A stretch of 13,808 nt of DNA from NCBI GenBank assembly GCA_946886255.1, contig CAMPIG010000078.1:1-13808 (forward strand). The letters are read 5' to 3'. The DNA comes from an uncultured Cellvibrio sp. (lineage in GTDB: Bacteria > Pseudomonadota > Gammaproteobacteria > Pseudomonadales > Cellvibrionaceae). Below are positions 1-10,200 of the stretch, in pieces (the stretch's first letter is position 1; the number at the start of each line of letters is the position of its first letter). The notes beneath the pieces are model-generated. The model saw nothing but the letters and a program-made list of their open reading frames with translations. It was not told the origin of the DNA and did no database searches. A program made the position numbers and the translations under genes.

Positions 1-882
1 ATCGTACCAGCGTTCCGATGTGACGTTGACATTTAACTTTGTATCACCAACCTGTGAACCGGGTTCGAAATACCCCTGAGCGGAAAGGCCGGGAAGGTCA
101 TTGGTCAGAAAGAGCTTCTCTTCAATGCGGTCATTGGTTACTGGCTCAGCCAGCAGGCTCTTAAAGGTACGCTCGATGGTTTTGTCGGAATAACGCTTAT
201 TATTTTGAACCTCTACCTCGCCCAGTTCGCCCAACAGCAGCGTCAATGTAACCACACCATCGCGCACATGTTGCTGCGGAATATAAGCCTTAGCCAGTAT
301 AAATCCGCGCTCTCTGTAATATCGTGTAATTGTGTTTGCAACGGTTTCGATCATTCCCAGTGTAATACCGCGCTGACGGCGTTGTTCGCGAATCAGAAAT
401 ACCAAGCGCTGTACTTCCAACGGGCCTACGTGGCGCCCTTCGGTCTCCTTTTCGATTTCGGCTATCAGATCTGATACCTCACTCAACTCGTCAATGCTGT
501 ATCCGGAGTCCAGTAACTCACCCTCATCCATCATGTCAAATCGAATCGATTCCACCTGTTCAATGATGCTTTCACGGGTAATGCCCAAGTCAGGATATTC
601 GATCAACCCCTGAATGCGGAACTCTTTAACATTAAGGCGCGGACCTGCCTGGGGGTCCGGGTCACGCTCTCTAACCGGTGGGATATCCATATCGAGCAAC
701 ATGCTGTCCCGCTCAAATTCCGGCACTTCCGTTGTATCCGGCATTTCCAGAAAGGCGGCGGCAGCTGTAGCGGAACAGAATGACATTATCAAACCAAACA
801 GGCTGCCAGTTATTTTTGCTGTCCATTTCAATCGGGGAAAAAGCGATATATCTTCCGAATGGTGTGCTTTTTGTTGATACAT
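1..882 (-). CDS. TpsB outer-membrane transporter, ShlB/FhaC/HecB family (N-terminal 294 residues, gene continues past position 1)
   Basis: This is the partner that would export the giant exoprotein encoded just upstream through the outer membrane. Translating the minus strand from the ATG at 880-882 gives 294 codons with no stop up to the edge. An in-frame TGA at 889-891 lies directly upstream, so this ATG is the first possible start. Residues 20-44 (KW, then a hydrophobic run, then ATAAAA) look like a Sec signal peptide, with an unusually long polar n-region of about 19 residues. Residues 45-81 are an acidic, proline-containing linker. Residues 82-228 are a first POTRA domain: strand LNVKEFRIQGL, then the family hallmark YYRERGFILAKAYIPQQ (188-204), then DGVVTLTLLLGELGEVEV. 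Residues 229-294 look like the second POTRA domain (IERTFKSLL, then LPGLSAQGYFEPG). The 16-stranded barrel typical of the family would lie beyond the window. POTRA-1 carries an extra charged, probably helical segment (about 113-175). The family call is confident; the exact substrate is inferred from adjacency. Confidence 0.93.
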   Translation of the reverse strand, partial: MYQQKAHHSEDISLFPRLKWTAKITGSLFGLIMSFCSATAAAAFLEMPDTTEVPEFERDSMLLDMDIPPVRERDPDPQAGPRLNVKEFRIQGLIEYPDLGITRESIIEQVESIRFDMMDEGELLDSGYSIDELSEVSDLIAEIEKETEGRHVGPLEVQRLVFLIREQRRQRGITLGMIETVANTITRYYRERGFILAKAYIPQQHVRDGVVTLTLLLGELGEVEVQNNKRYSDKTIERTFKSLLAEPVTNDRIEEKLFLTNDLPGLSAQGYFEPGSQVGDTKLNVNVTSERWYD

Positions 883-965
883 GTAAAATCAAACTCACAA
901 TTTAACTATTGTTAATCAGGAATGAAAAATCCCATAAAAATGCGCGAACCTGCAGGCAGCAACGA
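883..965 (-). other. tpsA-tpsB intergenic gap (83 bp), no terminator seen
   Basis: The gap between the TAA stop of the exoprotein (966-968) and the ATG of the transporter holds no convincing Rho-independent terminator. The only small hairpin is TTAAC-TATT-GTTAA at 902-915 (5-bp AT-rich stem, no following T-run), and there is an 8-bp palindrome CCTGCAGG near 950-957. On the minus strand the ribosome binding site of tpsB is poor: the best candidate is GTGAG, with its GAG at 894-896, 11 nt before the start codon. No clear promoter was recognised. Lack of a terminator and the same orientation favour one tpsA-tpsB transcript, but the gap is too wide for stop-start translational coupling. Confidence 0.6.
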
Positions 966-1262
966 TTATTCATCATCATAATATAACTGGTCACGAGGCA
1001 GAAGAATTGAGATGTCATCATAGAAATAGTTGCGCACACTGGTGAAGATGGCAGGATTCACTTCTTCAAGCGTCTCAACCGCAACCAATTGCTCGTTGCC
1101 TGACGCCAACAAGTCGGACAAATTCCCCTGAATGGTGGACGTATTTTCTACGAATTGCGGTGCAGTATCAAAGCCCCATAAAGGCGACCAGCTTCTCAAA
1201 CCACCAATAAATAATGAATCCTTCACATAAATGACCAAAGGCCTTCCCGGACTGCCGATATT
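966..1262 (-). other. TpsA C-terminal tail domain (residues 4183-4280)
   Basis: The final 98 residues break from the repeats. They begin NIGSPGRPLVIYV, a strand-turn pattern I recall from the ends of FHA-like helices. A Trp-rich GGLRSWSPLWGF segment follows, then a helical-looking stretch (LSDLLASGNEQLVAVETLEE) and a C-terminus VNPAIFTSVRNYFYDDISI, LLPRDQLYYDDE. It has no cysteine pair like that of HMW1-type adhesins and no VENN or toxin domain. It may cap the helix or hold the protein at its transporter; neither is shown by the sequence. Confidence 0.65.
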
Positions 1263-4200
1263 ACCGGTTGGTGCAATCAACGCTGCATTGCGAGCAATGA
1301 GGTCAGGATTATCCAGATTAGGTGAATTGATTGCAGTCAAATCACCCTGCGCCACATTGATTGTTAACGTGCCAATATCGTAATTGGCATTCATGGTACC
1401 GCCTGCCGCTCTTGCATCCGGCTCATCTCGGTGGAAAAGCAAACCGTTAGTATTATCAAGCGTAACGCTACCGGACAGATTATTGAAGACGATATTCCCA
1501 TTGGAGCGAAGCCGATCTACTGTGACTTCCTGGCTATTCTGCAAGCGAATATCACCCTGGTTATTGCTAACAGACAATTCACTTACCAGCGTTTCAATTA
1601 CGTCACTGGTGCCAATGCCTGTCTCGGCATCGATCACCACCCGTTGAGCAGTTACGTTGATGCTCTCCCCATTGCTGTCGGTCACCGCACCACGATGTGC
1701 CGTTAAGGTGACAGTGCCAGCTTCGGTTTCCATTCCGGTAACCGCAATGTTAGCTGCCCGATAGGTAATATTTCCGGAAGCTCGTGTTTCGCTATTGCCT
1801 GTCATTACCAGGTCACCGTCAACATCAACTGCAATATTACCTTGCTGTGACTGTAGGGCACCCTGTTGCTGTAAGGCCCCAGTAGCTGAAACGATATTGA
1901 TGCCCGCTTGCCCCGATAGATCACCTCCAAGATTAATATTTCGGCCTTGAATGTCTATTGAGCCTACGCTCGCAACAACGTCTTCATTAAACTGGATATT
2001 GCCTAGGGCCCCGATCGAAATATTGTTGGCCGCATTTATACCGCGTGCAGTTACATCTGTTGCTGAATTTAGCTGGATGGAGCCCGTAGCTGTAGTCAAA
2101 CTCACACCCGAATTCATGGCAAAGCTAGAACCTGTTATGTTGATATCTCCGTTAGCCGTGGACAAATTGCCTTGTTGGGTAACTGCACCACCCTCTACAC
2201 GGATGCCATTTTCAGCCGTGAGCGTGTTCGTGTTTAAAGCACCACCCGCAGAAACATCAATGTTACCAGCTTGGATTGCGTAGGAGCCGTTCATGAGCAA
2301 GTCCGTGCCTGCATCCAGGGTGATAAGGTTATTTGCAGTAATATTGGCGTTCTGAACCAGGTTTTCGGCCGCTGTAAGTCGCACGTCCGTACCGGCGATG
2401 ATCAGGCCATTTTGCACAATACTATTTGCGTTAACAGAAACGGCTTGGCCATTCGTGGTGTTAAGTTCTCCATTCAACACGGCTTCACCTTGTGTATTTA
2501 ATTGAATGCCTGATGCAAGAATATCGCCTGCAACAGAGAGGCTTTGTCCGGCAATAGTGGTTTCACCAGCCACATCAATATTGCTGGTCAATGTAACAAC
2601 GCCTTGACCGCCATTTACTATGAGGTTATTTGCCGAAATAGCACCATTAGCATTGATGCCTTGGGCGTTGATATTAACTGTTCCAGAAGCATCTACCCCG
2701 ATGAGGCTAAGCATATCGATATTGTTGAGCGATACTCCCGCTGCAGAACCAATCTGCACCGAATTAAAATTGTGTTCACGGTTGGCCAGATTAATATTGC
2801 CGCCCGATGCGAAATTCGACAATCCGCTAACCTCAATTAAGCCGCTACCGTTAATAACCCCATTCGAATTGACATTTAATTGTCTTGCACTGATATTGGC
2901 AATGTTGGTGGCCGTCAGATTGCGCAAATTAATATCGTCTGACGCAGATAGATTCAGGATGCCGCTTAATGCATTTTCTTTATCCAGAATTAAATTACCA
3001 TTGGTGGAGATTACATTAAAGCCTTGCGCAGAAGATAACGCGATAGAAGATGTAAGATCACCATCAAGCCGTAAGTCAATTAACCCATTGGCTGAAAACT
3101 CACTGATATTTAAGGTGTTTTGCTCATTGAGATAAACGGCGCCGCTGGTGGATCTTATATACAGGTCATTGACGTTAATATTAATGCGATTATTTTCGCT
3201 ACCCACGGCGGCGGTCCCGTCCAGGCGCAAACCTGCAGCAACAATTGAACCGCCCGCTGTAGAAGACACCTGCGCATCCTGAATGGTTAGTAATTGCGGA
3301 ACATTAACCGCACCACTGACGATGACCTGATCATCTGATGATGCGGCAACCAACACATTATTCTTGTTGTTATAAATTACAGAGGTCGTTTCGTTAAATG
3401 TATAAGCGCGATTGCGCAACACAATATTGTCAGCCCCCGCCGCTGCATTTATCGTTAACGATGTTGCAGTTGTACTGTCAAGAATTCCGGTGACATCGGA
3501 ATAGCTGATGGTATAACCATTGTTTGTACTATCCAGATAACGCAGTTGTCCATTTCGTGCTGAGGTAAATGCGTGTTGAGCAGTAAAACCTGCACCACCA
3601 CCCGTTGCGGTCAGACTGTTATTGCCTGTTCCGCCAGAAAAATTTAATGTTCCTGTTGTGGCTGATGCAACAACGGTTTCCAATAGATCATCACCACCTT
3701 CACCGTATATACCACCAGAGATCACAGCATCACCCAAGGTGAAAGTATCGTTGCCCATTCCGCCGGAAACGGAACCAGCCAGGCTGCCTTGCGTTAAATT
3801 GAACTGGTCGTCTCCTTCTCCACCAACCAGCGCTGAGAATCCTTCAAAAATAACGGTGCCATTAATGTTGCCGCTATTTTGTCCCATCAGATTCCAAATA
3901 TTAGCCCCCTGACTTCTTATCGTGCTGTCCTGGTCATTACCAATAATCCGCTCAATGCCCCGGTACCCCAAGCCCGAATCGGCCAGAAATATGTCAACAT
4001 TGCCTAACCGGCTCATATCAAGACTGTCTTCGCCACCTTCTGACTGGATAGAGCCGTCAATAAATCCATCCAGCGAACCTAGCTCGTAGAAAACAAACTG
4101 ATCATCACCCGCACCGCCGACGAGGTTGCGAAAACCGATAAAATCAATCTCACTATTTTGGTTGTTCAGACTGCCGGTATTATTTCCAGATATAGACCAA

Positions 4201-7200
4201 ATATTATTAGCATTACTTGCCAGCAAGGTGTTTACAAAGCTGTAATTGGCTTCGACGTGCTCCACGTTTATGATGCGCAGCTCGCCATCGAGTGTTGTAT
4301 CTTCGGTCAATTGCAAACTGACGTCACGGTTTAAAGCGGTCAAATCCAGGATGTCGAATCCGGCACCCGCTCCGCCATCCATTACACCTGACAAACTGGC
4401 ATTTTCGTTAGCGAAGATAAAGCTGTCATCGCCAGTCGTACCGGTCAGGTTTGCAAAGCCGGAAAACATCAAATCTGTATTCAGTGAACCTGCATTGGCA
4501 TCAGTAATACGCCAAGCATTTATAGCTGCATCACTAACCAATTCGTTGCTGGCGTGGTTGTGTGCGGTCACCATTTCAATATCGAGGATATTAATATCGG
4601 CCAATGCTGTTTCGCCTACACCAACTACCACCGGTGTAGTGGCATTCAGCTGCGAAAAACTAACGGTATCAAGGCTTGTATCTGAACCGCCATTAATCAC
4701 GCGCAATGGGCTTTCAAGTGAATGGACATTAAAAGTATCCAATGCTGTACCGCCAACCAGATTGGTAAAACCGGTGAAAGCAATTGCGCTGGAGTCTGTG
4801 GCTAGGCTGTTAGTGCCATTGGCATTGATATTCCAGGTGTTGGGGCTTTCGGCGCTGACTAATGTGCTATTCGTATTAGCATTGGCAGTGATACTTGTGA
4901 AGCCAAAAACCTGGGTAATATTTTGAATGGGGGCGACGGTGTCAAGATTACTTAAATCCACTGGAGCATTTTTAACATGTATGATCTGATCAACAATAGA
5001 CGCCGATGGATTGTTAGAAGAAATCGCGGCATTAAACGTGTTGGTGCCCGCACCGCTATTGATATAACCCAATAGCAACCCATTTTTGCTGTCGACACGA
5101 GAAAAATTAAATTCATCGTTACCGGAGCCACCATTGAGAATATTAAAATTCTCAAAAGAAATTATCTTGGTCGATCCGTCACCCAAAGTGAGAGCAATCT
5201 GGCCGTCATTGATGCCATCTGTCACTGAGTCAAAGCTACCGATGGTCCAGACATTATTGCCGCTTGTAATACCGATAACGCTGTTAAATTGCGCATCAAC
5301 TGAGCCGCTGTTATTACCGACCACACCTTCTATACCGTTGATGCCTGTCACGCCCAATGAGCCATCGCCACCAAGAGCAACAGTAACTTGGGAATTGGTG
5401 TTTGAATAATCCGCGAAGTCTATACCCTCGCCATCACCACCGTGGATTGTGCCCGCAATTGAACCACCAGTAATGACCTCGAAACGATCATTGTTTTCTC
5501 CTCCGCGCAGCTGACCGAAATTAACGAAGCGGGTGGTGCTTTCATAAGAAGGTGAATCAGCACGAGCGACGCTGCCTGCGTTTATATCGTCAATGGTCCA
5601 GATATACGCACGGTCGCTGGCACCATAGAGATAATTATTTTCGGCATCGATATCCGAAGCGGTAATCTGCTCCATATTAATGACGTGGAGATTGTCAGTA
5701 TTGCTGTCAAAAAGCTCTACCGTGATTGCCTGATCGAGGACGCTGATATCAAACGTATCCTGAACCAAATTATTACCATTGGTTCCACCGTCTATCAAAC
5801 CGGTAACATCGCTGTTTGTTGTGGTGAAAACAAAATTATCCTGGCCACTACCGCCAACAATATTTTCCATATCGGTGAATGCAAGATGCAATGTGACATC
5901 GGCAGCTGATAGACCTACACGTCCCCCGTCTACGCCGTCGATACTCCACTGATTTGTTTGATTCTGGCCTATCAATGTGTCTTCTGCGGTGCCACCTTCC
6001 AGAATATGAATGTTGTTAAACAGCGAAACATAATTGATAGCACCTTGGTTCTCAGTAAGACTGCCGGAATAACTTCCCGTTAATACCCAAGTGTTATCAA
6101 CGTTTCTTCCTTTTATTGTGTTAGTTCCCGCTCCACCATCGATACCGTCGACTGTCCCGGCGTTATCAATACTGACGAAGATAAACTCGTCATCACCACC
6201 CTCGCCAACTAATGAATTGACATCGGCATTAATCGTAAAAATATCATTTCCATCACCGCCTTGCAGACTACCGTCAAATGCAACATTGATGATGAAGCGA
6301 TCAACCACATCACCGCCCTGCAGTATTTGGATATCGGTAAAGTTGCCTACATAGGTTTCACCACTGGTTACGCCAAGATTGTTACCACTTGTGGCGACAT
6401 TCCAGGTATTGTTGGTGTTGCGTGCAATTAATCTGTTGTCACCTTCCCCGCCGTCGAGACTATTGGTGATGCCATTATTGTTGAGGCTGGAGAAAATAAA
6501 CTGATCATTGCCTTGCTCACCGAATAATGCATTAGCATATGCATTAATACCGAAAAGATCGTCGCCTGCACCACCGCGGATTTCACCATCGAATGCAGTA
6601 TTAATTAAATAATTATCAACAGCACTACCGCCTTGCAGAACATCTAAACTCTCGAAGACAACGACATATTCTGCATTAGCGGAGTCAGCCAAGCTATTAC
6701 CGACGTTAGTAATATTCCAATTATTGGTGGCATCACGCCCAACCAGGGTATCATTTCCGTCACCGCCATCAATAAGCTCAGCGCTGCCGGCATTATCTAT
6801 GCTAGAAAAAATAAATTGATCATTACCACCTTCCCCACGTAAGGTTTCGGTTGCAGCATTGACAACAAACTGATCGTTTCCATCGCCACCCAAAATAATA
6901 CCGTTAAAAGCACTATTAATATTGAATTCATCAACGACGCTGCCACCTTGCAACAGCTGGATGTCTTCAAAGGAAGCAACATAGGTGGTGCCATCAGTAA
7001 TCCCCAGCAGGTTACCACTTGCTGCAATGTTCCAAGTATTAGTGAGGTTGCGCCCGACCAATGTGTTTTCGCCATCGCCACCCTGAATAATGGTGGCATT
7101 TCCTGCGTTGTTGGAACTGTTGAACAGGAATTGGTCGTTATCGGCTTCGCCAGCAAGAAGGTTAACTGTAGCATTGATATTGAAGGCATCATCGCCAGCG

Positions 7201-10200
7201 CCAGCAAATATGTTGCCACCAAAGTCGGTGTTTAAATCAAAGGTGTCAGTATTGTCACCCCCTTGTAATGTCTGAATATCGGTAAATGACTGAACGTAAT
7301 TACTGCCACTACCAGTAACCCTTAAGCTGCTACCCGTGTCATCAATAAGCCAGGTATTAGCCGTGTTGCGTCCAACCAAAAAATCATTACCGTTTCCACC
7401 ATTCAGAGTATTGGCACTACCGGCGTTATTAGCAGAAGAGAAAATAAATTGATCATCACCGGCTTCACCGGATAATGAATTGACGGCAGCGTTGATATTG
7501 AAGATATCGTTGTTGGTGCCGCCTAGAATAGTGTTGAATAAACTATTCTCGATATTGAAAGTATCTACACCTTCCCCACCTTGAAGCGTTTCGATTGCTA
7601 CAATGCCACTAACATAAATATCATTACCTGCAGCTAGGGTGTTGCTTGTGTTCAAGCCCCACACTGTTGCCGTATTGCGACCCGCCAAGGTGTCATTACC
7701 GGTGCCGCCATCAAGGACGTTGGCGACTCCTACATTATTAATTCCTGAAAACGTGAATTGATCATCGCCTGATTCGCCGTATAAGTTATTAACCTCCGCA
7801 TTAATATAGAAAATATCAGCATTGCCACCACCAGCAATGGTTTCCATATAGTTGCTGTTGATATTAAAGGTATCAATAGCATTTCCGCCCTGCGCCAGCT
7901 GGATGCTTGAAAAATTTGTAACATAAGGTGTACCTGAACCACTGATGTTCAGGCTATTAGCGCCACTTTCTAAATTCCAGATAGTTGCTGTGTGACGACC
8001 CCGAAGCGTATTTTCGCCACCACCGCCATCTATACTGCTAGCGCTTCCAGCATTATTGGTACTTGTAAAATCGAAATCATCGTCGCCATCTTCACCAAAC
8101 AAACTAGCTGATGATGCATTAATAGTAAAAACATCAGCTCCTGCACCAGCATATATATTTCCACCAACGTCATTATCAATAACAAAGGTGTCAATGGCAC
8201 TGCCGCCTTGAAGAGTTTGGATATTAGAGAAATTTTCTACATATATAAAATCGTCATTGGTAACTAGATAGTTCGCAGAAGCAGTTAACTGCCATGTTGT
8301 AGGGGCATTGCGCCCTCGCAATATGTTTTGTCCTATTCCTCCGTCAATGTATGTTGTATGGCCCCCATTATTTGCGCTGGTAAAATTAAATTGATCATCC
8401 CCATCCTGGCCAAATAATTCATCAACTGATGCATTGATATTAAAAACATCATCGCCAGCTCCACCGAGAATGTTTCCGGTAAAAGCATTATTGATGGTGA
8501 AATTATCTACATCATTACCACCCTGAATGATTTGAATACCGGAGAAGGATGCAACGTAAGTTGCGCCATTGGTAACACCAAGACTATTTCCCGCTCCTGA
8601 GAACTGCCAAGTATTTGTTGTATTTCTAGCAATTATTGTGCTGTCACCGTCAGCACCACCTGAAACACTCCCAGTAATAGATCCAGAATTCTCATGATCA
8701 AATGTAAAGATATCTGTACCAGAACCACCTTCCAGATTACTGAAATCAATAAAGGTTATACTTGAACCATCCGCGAGGTTAACTTCACCGTCATCCAACC
8801 CGTCTATTTTCGGATCACTCGCATCACTTGTATCAAAATCAAAGATCGTCCAGGTATTAGCTCCCGTTGCATTAGCCGTTTTTAATGTGCTGGTTGCCCC
8901 ATTACCAATAAATTGCTCGATACCGCGCACGCCATTAAGAGTTGCTGTACCCAGAGTTACAACGACATTTTCAATGCCTGCAAAACTGATAGAATCGATT
9001 CCATCGCCACCATCTGCATCAACAATACTGCCATTGTTAGAGAATGAAAATTTATCAGAATCACTGCCCCCAACCAGATTTTCCATTCCTTGAAATTTAG
9101 CGTAGGGTTCCAATGGATTGGCAATTTCGTCGGTCACTTGTCCTTGATTTACACCATCAATAAGCCATGTGTTTGTTGTGTTACGGGAAATAAGGATATC
9201 CGTTCCATTACCACCGGTCACCGTACCTTCAATAATACCGGCGTTTAAAAATGTAAAATAATCACTGCCGGCTCCACCGGTAATATTCTGCATGCCAGAA
9301 AACTCAACGCGATCCGCGGAGCTGCCGTTAATTTGAACGTAGCCACCGTTTGAGGCATTAATTTGCCAGTCGTTAGTTTGATTACGTCCAACGAGAGAAT
9401 CTGACCCACTGCCGATGAGTGTGTGAATATTGGTAAATTCAGCGATAGCGGAATCTGAGTCGTCTATCAGACCACCTTGACGACTACCGACGAGAGTCCA
9501 GGTGCTATTAGACGTGTTATTGGATAATGTGTTAACTGAAGAGCCAGAGCCGCCGTTAATCGTCCCGGTAATTGAGGCGCCGCCAACAATTGAAAAATTG
9601 TCGGCAGCCTCACTGCCAATTAAATTGGCAAAATCAATAAAGCGAATACTATCTCCATTGCTATTGGAGACCAGGCCATCATTTTCGCCATCAGCTTCTG
9701 CAACAATTTGCCCCACATCATTAACTTCCCAGGTATGGACGTCGGCCGCATCACCCTGGACCGTGATAGATCCCAGACCATTGCCCATCACGATGTCAGC
9801 ATTCAAGACACCATTAATACTCTCGCCCAACACAATCGCAATATTCGCGTTGATATCCTCAGCGATACTGACAATGTTGTCATCGCCTACAGCATCCACA
9901 ATACCGCTGTACTCTTCTTCCATGGCAAAGATAAAGGTATCTATCTGACTATTGCCATTAAGATTTTCTACGTCGGAAAAGGTCAGTAAGTAACTATCGG
10001 GAGCCGCAGTTTCCAATGTGCCTGAGGTGGGTGAACTCAACGTCCAGGTATTCAATAAATTATCAGCTTGTAGAGAATCGTCTGAAGCCCCACCATTGAT
10101 TCGCGTTACACTGCCACCATTCAACGCAAATGTATCAACATCCGCTCCACCATTTAAAATTTGAATATTCTGAAAGTTGGTCAGATATATTTCTTCCGAG

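Noticed and set aside
713..898. Minus-strand 61-codon frame starting at a GTG at 898
   Set aside because: It overlaps the tpsB start region in another frame. The tpsB frame has a signal peptide and POTRA domains, so this is a shadow.
902..915. Hairpin TTAAC-TATT-GTTAA as a terminator
   Set aside because: The stem has only five mostly A-T pairs and there is no T-run after it on the minus strand.
966..1262. Contact-dependent inhibition (CdiA-type) toxin C-terminus
   Set aside because: The tail has VENT (in FVENTSTIQ) but not VENN, no toxin-like domain follows, and there is no small immunity gene before tpsB.
1263..1331. SPNLDNPDL segment resembling the NPNL motif of TPS domains
   Set aside because: The NPNL motif belongs to the N-terminal secretion domain. 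This segment is at residues 4160-4182 near the C-terminus and is an ordinary loop.
4246..4926. Plus-strand open frame of 226 codons, and other plus-strand frames such as 2620-3135 and 10429-10989
   Set aside because: They are antisense to the continuous giant exoprotein frame. Their composition (rich in Pro, Ser, Leu, Val) is what the complement of Gly/Asn/Asp-rich repeats produces, and they show no recognisable domain.
6108..8627. CRISPR-like or satellite DNA because of periodic repeated nucleotide words
   Set aside because: The period is about 315 bp, a multiple of three in step with the protein modules, and copies are diverged coding sequence.
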